Source: Verrucomicrobiota bacterium (GTDB lineage: Bacteria; Verrucomicrobiota; Verrucomicrobiia; Opitutales; Opitutaceae). From it: a stretch of DNA of 36,746 nucleotides. The DNA is taken from positions 2,586 through 39,331 of the forward strand of contig JAPLTR010000727.1 of assembly GCA_026398065.1 (NCBI GenBank), given 5' to 3'. This document shows, one piece after another, positions 29,201 to 36,746 of the stretch. The notes under the pieces were generated by a model. That model was not told the DNA's origin. It saw only the letters and a program-made list of their open reading frames with translations, and ran no database searches. The stretch's first letter is position 1; every line of letters starts with the position of its first letter. Made by a program: the position numbers and the translations under genes.

Positions 29201-29382
29201 TTGGTGCCGTCCAGCCGTACTTCGGCGTTGCCGACATATTCCTTGGCGGCCGGGTTGTAAACCCGGCCTTGGATCGACCCGGTCGCGGCGGCTTGCGCAT
29301 AAAGCCCGCTGGCGAACAGCCAGCCGAGGGCAAAGATCAAAGCCGGCCAGAAGAGCCGGGGGCGTTGCTTGGTAGTTTTCAT
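26218..29382 (-). CDS. TonB-dependent outer-membrane receptor 3
   Basis: Paralogue of 1054 residues from ATG 29382 (MKTTKQRPRLFWPALI). It has a signal peptide at 1-30 (ending LYAQ), a regulatory-like domain at about 33-113 (GSIQGRVYNPAAKEYV), the TonB-box-like VIQLAAFTV, a plug with DIFGDVTDGNVGEFLKYLPGVDLDYV, and a barrel ending NWVFGVKGQF. The mid-barrel segment REFDPLTRAQVLAAGY matches receptor 4 (REFDPLLRAQVLAAGY), whereas the C-terminal strands match receptor 2. An inverted repeat lies about 40-60 bases upstream of the start. There is a separate terminator and no SusD gene. An oligosaccharide ligand is inferred only from context. Confidence 0.93.
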   Translation of the reverse strand: MKTTKQRPRLFWPALIFALGWLFASGLYAQAAATGSIQGRVYNPAAKEYVGNAEVRLDGTNQVTFTESDGSFRFENVPVGSASLTVNFTGYTPAKESFTVTAGQPAVREINLTSAEVAAKGAEVIQLAAFTVSSDREGNSKAIMAQRRNMNIGTSVSSDIFGDVTDGNVGEFLKYLPGVDLDYVESEVRGPRLGGMDSQYVGVAFDGMRSASADALRGGGAAGRATSFEGFSITAIDSIEVNRTSSPENDADSPAGSVNMKTKRAFDRKGRRFDYNYGVNFNAEEFTLRKTPGLRDHPGEKSYKWKPNYSLGYSESFFDNRFGILLSASHADSYTEQHQVTMDYNRSPTAADPRPMVMRQIDVGDGPKLIVKDSLLLTADWKVTPRLVLSLNLIYSYYEGECWNRNFTFIAANSNANVNNGRGTVGGDGLLTVVAPARTTTSTVSTVNSGGGDFVKLVYNRQYVPRFEYKVGGLVVDGAFGFSKSLNNYEGLERGLAASEGGGVAGGWTATRPHEQSWEWVIRQNSGADWNDLRNWTSTDVSTGGTRANNEGRLWITEKWTGNLNAKWVVPFLQRFPTSVKFGGKWDEETRNNRTDTPQNTWSYIGPGGNTVVQNATTKVYQNATFGNWANVGPQFVSGLPFDTGTTNILHTISVNGVEAQMPRVSRSAIADLFNAHPELFVNTVTPTNFWTANYVNTKHIVQTVNAGYTQFDTRLTSKLRLLFGVRGEQTKNAFREFDPLTRAQVLAAGYTADPVTTNNGRANTIDGLRYQYESQPMVTRRSDYLTWFPSVVAKYQILRNLEWQAGFNKSISRPNLDDLTGLWNVNEANQTVTTSNPNLLPEYHTVMQTRVAYYFGNEAPGQVSLAFIQDEGKNFTLTHTFTAAEFGVDDPDYAAYTFSSKTNDPAPQKYRNFDFNYTQTLGFLPSPYLKGLGVGVTYSRSYANQQRNYLAPHRATASLSYNYKRFSGRVGAIWIDDRIVDSLSYRFIGANTKLDISASWRLTKYASLYLQVRNPTNQKDLYYESYPNDPKRMVLRRTEEYGDNWVFGVKGQF

Positions 29383-29418
29383 GTGTAGCGGTGTTTTCGG
29401 GGGCGCAAAAGCCCGCGG

Positions 29419-29443
29419 AGGTCGTCCGAAAAACGGACCACCT
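29419..29443. promoter_or_regulatory. Inverted repeat in receptor 3 leader
   Basis: AGGTCGTCCG and CGGACCACCT are 10-base arms (one mismatch) around AAAAA, 37-61 bases upstream of the receptor 3 start. Candidate operator or leader hairpin. The rest of the 279-base spacer shows no recognisable terminator for receptor 4. Confidence 0.45.
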
Positions 29444-29661
29444 TCGGAAGGCTCCCGCACGTAGGGTTCCCCGTGGTTGACCACCATCATAGTCCAAACC
29501 CGCTGGCGCGGCTCAGCATCGCTTGCGTGAGTGTGCGCGCGGATTGCGCGGCTCCTCGACGGCGGGCAAAGTGCGCTCGCGGCCCACTCCCGCACCAACC
29601 GGTCTGAGCCCGCCGCTCACGCGTCGCGATGGGTGCGCCCGGCGGTGGACGCGCCGCCGCC

Positions 29662-32600
29662 TCAGAACTGCCCTCTCAGGCCGAGGACCCAGTTGGCCCC
29701 GTATTTCTGCATTTCACGCAGGTAGCGGTTCTGGCCCTCGACCGAGCCGGTGGGCGACTCATACCAGAGCACGGGCATGCTGGTGATGTTGCGGCCCTGG
29801 ATGTAGGTGGTGAGCCGGCTGTTCAGCTTCCAGTTCAGGGAGAGGTCAAACTGCGTGAGCTGACTCGCGAAACGGCCATAGACCCCGGTGTCGCTGGGGG
29901 TGTCGGGGCGCCAGACCATGCCGAGGGAACCGCTGAATTTCTTGTAGCTGTAGCTAAGGCGGGAGGAAACGCGATGCGGGGAAAGGCCGCCGCGGCGCTC
30001 GCTGGCATAGGCGCGGGTGTAGGCGACGTTGTAGCCGATGCCACGGAGCACTTCGTAGGGGAGGAAACCGAGCGTCTGGTTGTAGGACCACTCCATGGTG
30101 CGGAATTTGCGCATGTTCGCGCTGTTGCGGGTGGCCCGGAAGGTGTAGCCGGAGAAATCGGGGTCATCCACCCCGAACTCGGCGGCCGAATAATCGAACG
30201 TCTCGCGCAGATTGGTGATCTCGGTCTGCGAAAGGTCGACGGTGAGCTGTCCCGGGGAGCGGCCGCTGAAATAATACGCCAGCCGGGCCTGGTATTTCTT
30301 GGTGAACTCCGGCAGCAGCGCGGGGTTGGGCGCGGAGACGCGGGAGTTGACCTCGTCGACGACCCACAGGCCGGTGAGGTTGTCGATGGGCGGGCGGGAG
30401 ATGCCCTTGTTGAAGCCGGTGTGAAACTCGAAATTGCGCAGGATATTGTATTTCGCGGTCACGGACGGAAACCAGTTGCGGTAGGAGGAGTGCCGCGTGA
30501 TCCGCGGCTGGCTCTCGAACTGATAACGCAGGCCCTCCAGCGTCTGTGCCCGCCCGCCATTGGTATTGGCGGCATAAACGGCGTAGCCGGCGGCGAGCAC
30601 CTGGGCGCGCAGGAGGGGATCGAACTCGCGGACAGCATTCTCGGTTTCCTCCAGGCGCACGCCGAAGCGAACCTGCAGCTTGGAGGTCGGGCGGGCGTCG
30701 AACTGCGTGTAGCCGGCCTTGACCGTCTGCCGGAAGAAGCGGGGGCTGGCGTAGTAGTCGGTGTAGTAGTTCTCGGGCGTGGCCGTATTGACGAATTGTT
30801 CGGGATGCGCGTGAAACAGGTCGGCCACGGCATAGCGGTTGACGCGCGGCGGCATGCCCTGCTCCCCATTGATATTGTAAACCGTGAGGGCGTTGGTCGT
30901 GCCCATGTCAAAGGCGTGGGGGGAGACAAACTGGGGTCCGACGTTGGCCCAGTTGCCGTAGGTCACGTTCTCGATGGCACCGGTGGTGGGGTTGACCCGC
31001 ACGGTGTTGCCGTTCGGCCCGATATAGGACCAGATCTGGGTGTTGTTGTAGCCCCGGTTGTCGCGGTTCTCCTCATTCCACTTCCCGCCGAACTTCAGGG
31101 ACACCGGAAATTTCCGGATCGGGAGAACCCACTTGGCATTGAGCTGGCCGCTCCAGATTTCAGTCACCCAGAGGTTGGTGCTGTTGTCGGCCCGGGTACC
31201 GCCATTGCGAGCATTGTTGTTGGTGAAGCTGTGAAGGTCGAACCAGTCAGGGCCGGAGGTCTGGCGGATGGTCCACTCCCACGACTCGGCATGCGGACGG
31301 GTCGCCGTCCAACTGCTGGCGACACCGCCGCCCTCGGAACTGATGAACGCGCGTTCGAGGGCTTCGTAGTTGTTGACCGAGCGCGAAAAGCTGGCCGCGC
31401 CATCGACCAGCCAGCTGTCGACCTTGTATTCAAACCGGGGTGCGAAAGTGCGGGTGTAGGTGAGCTTCGAGGCCGAGCCATCGCCGTTGTTCACGGTGGC
31501 GACGTTGTTGGTCTTGCTGGTCGCGGTGCTGCCGCTCGAGACGCGCGTGGCGACCACGTTCAGCAGACCGTCGCCGCCGACGCTGGCGCGGCCGTTCGCG
31601 ACGGTCGCGTTGGAGTTGTCGTTGGACGCAACCCAGGTGAAGCTGCGGTTCCAAAACTCCCCCTCGGTGTAGGTGTACATGGCGTTGAAGGACAGCACGA
31701 GCCGGGGGGTCGCCTTGAAGTCGGCGGTGAGCAGCAGGGAGTCCTTCAGGATGAACTTCGGGCCGTCCTTGAAGAAGAGCTGGCGAACCACCAGGGGACG
31801 CGGGTCGTTCGCATTGGGTGTGCGCTGGTAGTCCGCACGGGAAATGTACTGCTCGGTGTACGATTCGGCGTGGCTGGCGCTCAAGAGAATGCCCAGCCGC
31901 TGGCCCATGAATGCCTCGGCGTAGTTCAATTCATAGTTCGGCTTGACCTTGGATTCCTTCTTGTCCGTCGGGCCGTAGGTCTTGCTGAGGGTGAACTCCT
32001 CGTCGTTGAAGTTAAGACTGGTGTTGAAGCCGTAGTGGCGGCCCTTCCGGTCGAAGGCGCGCTTGGTCTTCATGTTGATCGTGCCGGCGGGGGAATCGGC
32101 GTCGGATTCGGGGCTGGTGGTGCGGCTGACTTCGATTGACTCGATGGCGGTGATGGAAAACCCCTCGAAACTGGTCGCGCGGGAGGCGTCGCCCCCACCG
32201 CGGTTGGCGTCGGCACTGGCCGTGCGCAGGCCGTCGAAGGAGACGCCGACATACTGACCCTCCATGCCGCCGAGCCGCGGGCCGCGGGCCTCGGACTCGA
32301 CATAGTCGATGTCGACCCCCGGGAGGTATTTGAGGAATTCGCCCACATTCCCGTCGGTGACGTCGCCGAAGATGTCGGACGAGACCGAGGTGGAGATGTT
32401 CATGTTGCGCCGCTGATCCATGATGGCTTTGGAGTTGCCCTCGCGCTCGGAGGACACGGTGAACGCGGCGAGTTGGACCACGCCGTCGGAGGACTTGGTC
32501 GGCGTGAGCGCGGCGGAGCTGATGAGGTTGATCTCGCGCACGCTGGGCTGACCGGCGGTGACGGTGAAGGACTCCTTCACCGTGTTGTAGCCGGTGTAGG

Positions 32601-32862
32601 TGACCGTGATGGCGGCGGTGCCGGCCGGGACGTTGGCAAATTGAAACGAGCCGTCATTCTCGGTGTAGGTCACCTGATTGGTGGCATCGAGACGCACCTC
32701 GGCGTTGCGGACGTATTCCTGGCTGGCGGGGTTGTAGACCCGGCCCTGGATCGTGCCCGTGGCCGCGGGCTGGGAGAAAAGTCCGGCGGTCGTGAGCAAC
32801 CAGCCGAGGACGACGACAAAGATCGACGCGATTCGCCGATGGTTTCCTAGGGTGTTTTTCAT
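29662..32862 (-). CDS. TonB-dependent outer-membrane receptor 4
   Basis: Paralogue of 1066 residues; the track start is kept because MKNTLGNHRRIASIF opens a good signal peptide (1-31, ending LFSQ). It has a regulatory-like domain at about 34-115 (GTIQGRVYNPASQEYV), the TonB-box-like VVQLAAFTV, a plug with DIFGDVTDGNVGEFLKYLPGVDIDYV, and a barrel ending NWVLGLRGQF. The C-terminal third matches receptor 1 (NLRETFDYSAAEFGVDDPDF against NLRETFDYTAEEFGVTDPDF; QLTQFDLSLNW against ELTQFDLSLGW), but the mid-barrel matches receptor 3. It is first in transcription order and divergent from the GH95 gene, sharing a 220-base regulatory region with it, which ties it most directly to fucosylated or L-galactosylated glycans. 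Confidence 0.93.
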   Translation of the reverse strand: MKNTLGNHRRIASIFVVVLGWLLTTAGLFSQPAATGTIQGRVYNPASQEYVRNAEVRLDATNQVTYTENDGSFQFANVPAGTAAITVTYTGYNTVKESFTVTAGQPSVREINLISSAALTPTKSSDGVVQLAAFTVSSEREGNSKAIMDQRRNMNISTSVSSDIFGDVTDGNVGEFLKYLPGVDIDYVESEARGPRLGGMEGQYVGVSFDGLRTASADANRGGGDASRATSFEGFSITAIESIEVSRTTSPESDADSPAGTINMKTKRAFDRKGRHYGFNTSLNFNDEEFTLSKTYGPTDKKESKVKPNYELNYAEAFMGQRLGILLSASHAESYTEQYISRADYQRTPNANDPRPLVVRQLFFKDGPKFILKDSLLLTADFKATPRLVLSFNAMYTYTEGEFWNRSFTWVASNDNSNATVANGRASVGGDGLLNVVATRVSSGSTATSKTNNVATVNNGDGSASKLTYTRTFAPRFEYKVDSWLVDGAASFSRSVNNYEALERAFISSEGGGVASSWTATRPHAESWEWTIRQTSGPDWFDLHSFTNNNARNGGTRADNSTNLWVTEIWSGQLNAKWVLPIRKFPVSLKFGGKWNEENRDNRGYNNTQIWSYIGPNGNTVRVNPTTGAIENVTYGNWANVGPQFVSPHAFDMGTTNALTVYNINGEQGMPPRVNRYAVADLFHAHPEQFVNTATPENYYTDYYASPRFFRQTVKAGYTQFDARPTSKLQVRFGVRLEETENAVREFDPLLRAQVLAAGYAVYAANTNGGRAQTLEGLRYQFESQPRITRHSSYRNWFPSVTAKYNILRNFEFHTGFNKGISRPPIDNLTGLWVVDEVNSRVSAPNPALLPEFTKKYQARLAYYFSGRSPGQLTVDLSQTEITNLRETFDYSAAEFGVDDPDFSGYTFRATRNSANMRKFRTMEWSYNQTLGFLPYEVLRGIGYNVAYTRAYASERRGGLSPHRVSSRLSYSYKKFSGSLGMVWRPDTPSDTGVYGRFASQLTQFDLSLNWKLNSRLTTYIQGRNITSMPVLWYESPTGSVEGQNRYLREMQKYGANWVLGLRGQF

Positions 32863-32915
32863 GGGGGTAGTTGGCTTGAGCTGGTCAGGGAACGAGCACT
32901 AGACCGGGAAGCGGA

Positions 32916-32970
32916 CGACGGAGGGGTTCCGTCGCAGGGATTTCTTCCCGGGGCAGGTGAACTGATTTTA
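32916..32970 (-). promoter_or_regulatory. Candidate promoter and operator of receptor 4
   Basis: A -10-like TAAAAT is at 32965-32970 (minus strand), about 103 bases upstream of the start, with no good -35. Downstream of it a perfect inverted repeat CGACGGA-N5-TCCGTCG occupies 32916-32934. A second small palindrome, GTGCATTGCAC, lies near 33017-33027 toward the GH95 gene. The elements are suggestive only. Confidence 0.4.
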
Positions 32971-33082
32971 GGGCCATCCGCGGCCTGAAGCTCGCCATCG
33001 GTTGTCCGAAAGTGTGCGTGCATTGCACCATGCTTGCCTGCCACGCCGCCCCGCGACACGTCTATGCGGTCCGTCGCCATCC

Positions 33083-35560
33083 ATGAAACTAAAATCCCCC
33101 GCCCCCGTTGCGTTTCTCGCGAGCCTTTGCGTCTTTCAATTCGCGCTCGCCGCCGCCCCCGCCCCGCAGCCGCTGCTCCTCTGGTACGCGCAACCTGCGC
33201 GCCTGTGGACCGAGGCGCTTCCGCTCGGCAACGGCCGTCTCGGTGCGATGGTCTTCGGCGGAACCGCCGAGGAAAAACTGTCGCTCAACGAGGACACCGT
33301 CTATGCCGGCGGGCCGCATCACAACAACATGCCCGAGGCCCGCGACGGCATCGCCGAGGCCCGCCGCCTCGTGCTCGCCGGTGACTACGCCGGCGCCGCC
33401 CGCGTCGCCGATACCAAGGTCCTCCCCGGCAAGACCCGGCCCAACGGCATGCCCTACCAGCCGGTCGGCGACCTGCTCCTGAAATTCCCCGGCCATGACG
33501 GCGCCACCCACTACCGCCGCGACCTCAGCCTCGACGAGGCGGTCGCGCATGTGAGCTACGAGGTCGGCGGCGTCCGCTACACGAGGGAACTGTTCGCCTC
33601 GCTCGCCGACAACGTCATCGTCGTCCACCTCACCACGAGCAAAGCGGGGGCACTGACCTTCGCGACCGAATGGACCACGCCGCACGCGAAATCCGCCACG
33701 CGCAACGATCCAGCAAACACCCTCGTCCTCGCCGGCACCACCAGCGACCACGAGAGCATCCCCGGTCAGGTGAAGTTCGAGGCCCACCTCCGTCCGCTCG
33801 CCCCCTCCCGCGCCGATGACACCGAGACCACCCTCCTCGTCGCCATCGCCACCAACGTCGTCAACTACCACGACATTTCCGCCGATCCCGCCGCCCGCGC
33901 CCGCGCCGCGCTCGATGCCGCCGGCAAGAAAGACTACGGCACCCTCCGCGCCGCGCACGTCGCCGCGTACAAAAAGCAGTTTGACCGCGTCCGTCTCGAC
34001 CTGGGCGTCTCCGCCCCCGAGGTGCTCGCAAAGACCACCGACGAACGCGTGCGCGATTTCGCCCGGAGCCGCGACCCGCACCTCGCCGCCCTCTACTTTC
34101 AGTTCGGTCGTTACCTCCTGATCAGTTCGTCCCAGCCCGGCACCCAGCCCGCCAACCTCCAGGGCATCTGGAACGACAAGCTGCTCCCTTCGTGGGACAG
34201 CAAGTACACCGTGAACATCAATACCGAGATGAACTACTGGCCGGCCGAGACCACCAATCTCGCCGAGCTCCACGAGCCGCTCATCGCGATGGCTCGCGAT
34301 CTCAGTGTCACCGGCGCGCTCACGGCGAAATCCCTCTATGGCGCGGGTGGCTGGGTCCTCCACCACAACACCGACCTCTGGCGCATCGCGGGTCCGGTGG
34401 ACGGCGCCGGCCCGGGCATGTGGCCCACGGGCGGCGGCTGGTTCGCGCAGCACCTCTGGAACCGCTATCTTTTCTCCGGCGACGAAAACTACCTCCGCGA
34501 CATCTATCCCGTGCTCAAGGGCGCCGCGCAGTTCTTTCTGGATACGCTCGTGGAGGAGCCGACCCATCATTGGCTCGGCCTCGCTCCTTCCGTCTCGCCC
34601 GAAAACACCCCGAACGCCCGGCCCAACAACGGCGGCTCGCGTTTCGATTTTGGCGTCACGATGGACAACGAGATTCTCTTCGAGACGTTCACCAACGTCG
34701 CCCGCGCCGCGGCCACGCTGGGCCTCGATCCTGAGTTCCAAAAGCAGCTCCTCGCCGCCCGCGACCGCCTGCCTCCGCTCCAGATCGGCCGCCACAACCA
34801 GCTTCAGGAATGGCTCGGCGACTGGGACAACCCCAAGGACAACCACCGCCACATCTCGCACCTCTACGCGTTGCACCCCGGCAACGAGATCTCCCCGCGC
34901 CGCACGCCCGCGCTCTTCGCCGCCGCACGCCAGTCGCTGGAATATCGCGGCGACGTTTCCACCGGCTGGTCGATGGGCTGGAAGGTGAACTGCTGGGCCC
35001 GTTTCCTCGACGGCAACCGCGCCTACAAGCTCCTCACCGACCAACTCAAACTCGTCGGCGAACCCGGCGTGAACACCAGGGGCGGCGGCACCTACGCCAA
35101 CCTCTTCGACGCCCACCCACCCTTCCAGATCGACGGTAACTTCGGGTGCACCGCGGGTCTCGCCGAGCTCTTCGTGCAAAGCCACGACGGCGCCCTCGAC
35201 CTCCTCCCTGCCCTGCCCGACGTCTGGCCGGAGGGCAGAGTCTCCGGGCTGCGCGCGCGCGGGGGGGTGGAGGTCGCCTCGCTCGCGTGGGCCGCCGGAA
35301 AGATCACCGAGGCGCGCATCGCGTCGCGTCTGGGCGGCACCCTCCGCGTGCGCTCGCGGGTGGCGCTCGTTCGCGCTGATGGCACCGCCCTTCCGGTCGC
35401 GAAGGGCGAGAACCCCAATTTATTCTACTTCACGCCGCCGGTTCCGCCGCAGTTGGTCTCCGCCGAAGCGAAGCCCGTCGACTACACCGCGCCGAGAGAA
35501 TACGCCTACGACGTCGTCACCCGCGCAGGCGAAACGATCATCCTCCACGCTGCTCCCTGA
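33083..35560 (+). CDS. GH95 alpha-L-fucosidase / alpha-L-galactosidase
   Basis: Exported glycoside hydrolase of 825 residues from ATG 33083; the track's 27 earlier residues were dropped. It has a signal peptide at 1-24. The N-terminal beta-sandwich begins [30 protein letters not shown] (about 32-260) and is followed by an (alpha/alpha)6 barrel (about 290-700) and a C-terminal beta domain. Family motifs are clear: [14 protein letters not shown] with Asn378 and Asn380, the acid Glu507 in APSVSPENT, and Asp684 in IDGNFG. GH95 inverts at alpha-L-fucosyl or alpha-L-galactosyl linkages. Thr376 stands two residues before Asn378, where fucosidases of the family carry His, which may favour L-galactose. 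It is divergent from receptor 4 and followed by a small membrane protein gene. Confidence 0.93.
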   Translation: MKLKSPAPVAFLASLCVFQFALAAAPAPQPLLLWYAQPARLWTEALPLGNGRLGAMVFGGTAEEKLSLNEDTVYAGGPHHNNMPEARDGIAEARRLVLAGDYAGAARVADTKVLPGKTRPNGMPYQPVGDLLLKFPGHDGATHYRRDLSLDEAVAHVSYEVGGVRYTRELFASLADNVIVVHLTTSKAGALTFATEWTTPHAKSATRNDPANTLVLAGTTSDHESIPGQVKFEAHLRPLAPSRADDTETTLLVAIATNVVNYHDISADPAARARAALDAAGKKDYGTLRAAHVAAYKKQFDRVRLDLGVSAPEVLAKTTDERVRDFARSRDPHLAALYFQFGRYLLISSSQPGTQPANLQGIWNDKLLPSWDSKYTVNINTEMNYWPAETTNLAELHEPLIAMARDLSVTGALTAKSLYGAGGWVLHHNTDLWRIAGPVDGAGPGMWPTGGGWFAQHLWNRYLFSGDENYLRDIYPVLKGAAQFFLDTLVEEPTHHWLGLAPSVSPENTPNARPNNGGSRFDFGVTMDNEILFETFTNVARAAATLGLDPEFQKQLLAARDRLPPLQIGRHNQLQEWLGDWDNPKDNHRHISHLYALHPGNEISPRRTPALFAAARQSLEYRGDVSTGWSMGWKVNCWARFLDGNRAYKLLTDQLKLVGEPGVNTRGGGTYANLFDAHPPFQIDGNFGCTAGLAELFVQSHDGALDLLPALPDVWPEGRVSGLRARGGVEVASLAWAAGKITEARIASRLGGTLRVRSRVALVRADGTALPVAKGENPNLFYFTPPVPPQLVSAEAKPVDYTAPREYAYDVVTRAGETIILHAAP

Positions 35561-35566
35561 TCTCAC

Positions 35567-35830
35567 GTGCGTTTCAATCTCTTCAAGCTCCTCGGCATCG
35601 GGTTTCTCCTGCTCACGCTCTTCATTGCGTGGCGCACGCGCCGTGACATCGCGAGCGAGGAGACCCAGTGGGGCCGCGCGCTCTTCAACAAATCAGCGCC
35701 TCTCCGGCGCTCCGAGTCTCCGCTGCGCTACTGGCTCGCCACCGCGCTCAACGTCGCGGTCGTGCTCCTCTTCGCGCTCGCCGCCGTGCTGATCCTTCGT
35801 GTCGGGATCCTGCGTCTCGCCGGGCGCTGA
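35567..35830 (+). CDS. Small two-helix membrane protein
   Basis: 87 residues, GTG start six bases after the GH95 stop, so probably cotranscribed with it. Transmembrane helices lie at about 5-21 (LFKLLGIGFLLLTLFIAW) and about 57-82 (ALNVAVVLLFALAAVLIL), separated by a charged loop (RTRRDIASEETQWGRALFNK). I recognise no family; it may be a conserved lineage-specific hypothetical. Its start has no visible Shine-Dalgarno sequence. It ends 19 bases from the convergent anti-sigma factor stop. Confidence 0.65.
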   Translation: MRFNLFKLLGIGFLLLTLFIAWRTRRDIASEETQWGRALFNKSAPLRRSESPLRYWLATALNVAVVLLFALAAVLILRVGILRLAGR

Positions 35831-35849
35831 CGGCACCGGCCCGACGGCG

Positions 35850-36317
35850 TCAGCCGCCCTTCGCCGCCGGAGCGGACGCCCATACGACCAGCCAGCCGCT
35901 CTTGTCGTCCACATAGACGACCGACGAGGCGTCGCCGGGCACCTCGACGAATTCCGCGCGCGCCACGCTCTGCGACACAAGGTCGTCGTCCGACGGCGCC
36001 CAGGCCAAAATCACCGCCAGCGTGGCCGCGGCGCCGAGGGGCAACGCCCATTTGACGGGCCCCCACCAGGCGCGCGTGGCCTCCGGCCGCGCGGCGCGGA
36101 TCTCGCGGTGGATGTCCTGCCAGGCGCGCTCCTCGTCCGGCACCGGCACCCGCGCCGCGGCGCTCCGCAGGCGGTTGCCCGCCTCACCCAGTGCCGCCTG
36201 AAACTGCCGGCACTCTGCACAACCGGCCACGTGGGCGGCGAGACCGGCGCGCTCGGGGGCGGCGAGCGCGCCGTCTCGTTCGGCGGACAGCAGACGTTGG
36301 GCGGTGCGGCAGTTCAC
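35850..36317 (-). CDS. Zinc-finger anti-sigma factor
   Basis: 155-residue single-pass membrane protein. The N-terminal zinc-finger anti-sigma domain shows Cys3 and the HVAGCAEC motif (His29, Cys33, Cys36). A transmembrane helix at about 88-107 (VKWALPLGAAATLAVILAW) divides it from a short C-terminal part ending YVDDKSGWLVVWASAP. By family, the cytoplasmic domain holds an ECF sigma factor inactive until a periplasmic signal releases it. The partner sigma gene is usually immediately upstream, but here the upstream gene is an exported protein; the sigma gene may lie outside the window. Confidence 0.87.
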   Translation of the reverse strand: MNCRTAQRLLSAERDGALAAPERAGLAAHVAGCAECRQFQAALGEAGNRLRSAAARVPVPDEERAWQDIHREIRAARPEATRAWWGPVKWALPLGAAATLAVILAWAPSDDDLVSQSVARAEFVEVPGDASSVVYVDDKSGWLVVWASAPAAKGG

Positions 36318-36350
36318 GTTGAAAACTCGGGCAGGTTACCGGATCGGGGC

Positions 36351-36746
36351 TTAACCGCGGCCGTAGGCGTAGCCGCCACGGGGACCCGCATCGGCGACCC
36401 ACACGCGATCGGTCCGATAGGTGAAGTAGCCGGGCCGCAGCGACCGCACTTCGCAACCGCGGCGATCACGGGTCACGATCCACTCGGCGGGCACCCAGAC
36501 CTTGACCGCGATTTCCTTCCAGTAGCCGCGCGGCGCCGGAGGAGGACAATCGCGATAGTCCGGCGCCCGGCGCACCTCGTAACCATAACCGTACACCGGC
36601 GCGACCGGCACCGGGGCGTAATGCGGGGCCACGATCACCGGACCGGGCCGGCCGCCGATGCCGATGTTGAGGTGGATGTCGGTCCCGGCACTCGCGGTAT
36701 TCGCAAGGCCGGCGAAGCCGCTCACGGCGGCGAAAACAGAGGCGAG
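36351..36746 (-). CDS. Exported hypothetical protein, start beyond window
   Basis: 131 residues are visible; the reading frame is open to the window edge, and its first residues (LASVFAAVSGFAGLANTASAG) look like the core and cleavage site of a signal peptide, so the true start is just outside. The mature part begins with a Gly/Pro/Tyr-rich stretch (PVPVAPVYGYGYEVRR) followed by YWKEIAVKVWVPAEWIVTRDRRGCEVRSLRPGYFTYRTDRVWV, a small beta-rich domain of unknown function. It is 33 bases upstream of the anti-sigma factor on the same strand and may be cotranscribed with it. Confidence 0.75.
   Translation of the reverse strand, partial: LASVFAAVSGFAGLANTASAGTDIHLNIGIGGRPGPVIVAPHYAPVPVAPVYGYGYEVRRAPDYRDCPPPAPRGYWKEIAVKVWVPAEWIVTRDRRGCEVRSLRPGYFTYRTDRVWVADAGPRGGYAYGRG

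Noticed and set aside
29590-29661. GC-rich inverted repeats after receptor 4 as a terminator
   Set aside because: Short imperfect arms and no T tract on the minus strand; unlike the clear terminators of the other receptors.
19114-32862. Receptor array considered as a CRISPR or mobile-element repeat array
   Set aside because: The repetition is at protein-family level over about 3 kb units with distinct genes; there are no short regular repeats, no transposase or integrase genes, and no target-site duplications that I can see.
19114-32862. SusC/SusD pair expected in a polysaccharide locus
   Set aside because: No SusD-like lipoprotein ORF lies next to any receptor; the spacers are all under 430 bases and noncoding.
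33089-35185. 698-residue antisense ORF opposite GH95
   Set aside because: Low-complexity shadow; GH95 on the plus strand has full family motifs.

Overview
The window is GC-rich, densely coded DNA, most likely from a Verrucomicrobiota bacterium of the Opitutales/Opitutaceae type. The pointers are a VPDSG-type C-terminal sorting signal, very large TonB-dependent receptors with an N-terminal carboxypeptidase-regulatory-like domain and no SusD partner, exported glycoside hydrolases and a sulfatase, and start codons with almost no Shine-Dalgarno sequence. This placement is by family resemblance; no marker gene is present. Taxonomy and functions are read by eye from the sequence, with no database search.

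Layout. At 66-860 is an exported NIDO-domain protein with a VPDST-type CTERM tail and its own perfect-hairpin terminator. At 1031-4467 is a three-gene plus-strand operon: a hybrid sensor protein whose kinase core has lost its phospho-accepting His, then a Tat-exported sulfite dehydrogenase-like molybdoenzyme and its small cytochrome c (SorAB type). A secreted or periplasmic S9 peptidase (4490-6580, minus) converges on it. At 6701-9440 (minus) lies a putative operon of a zinc dehydrogenase, a short-chain dehydrogenase and a COG3618-type lactonase/amidohydrolase, which looks like an oxidative deoxy-sugar or L-sugar catabolic cassette. An O-methyltransferase (9591-10631, plus) diverges from it.

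From about 10.6 kb on, the region resembles a polysaccharide-utilisation island. It has a type I sulfatase (minus) divergent from a multidomain GH2 enzyme and an exported beta-propeller protein (plus). Next comes a TMTC-like membrane glycosyltransferase with ten TPRs (minus). Four tandem paralogous TonB-dependent receptors follow on the minus strand (19.1-32.9 kb), divergent from a GH95 alpha-L-fucosidase/galactosidase (plus). The window closes with a small two-helix membrane protein, a zinc-finger anti-sigma factor and an exported protein cut by the window edge.

Working model (inference): the receptors import oligosaccharides released from sulfated, fucose- or L-galactose-containing glycans by the GH2, the sulfatase and GH95, and the dehydrogenase/lactonase cassette oxidises the freed sugar. 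The most noteworthy points are the degenerate histidine kinase, the mosaic relationships among the four receptors with their individual leader palindromes and recycled terminators, a palindromic element inside the glycosyltransferase gene, and altered key residues in the GH2 and GH95 enzymes.
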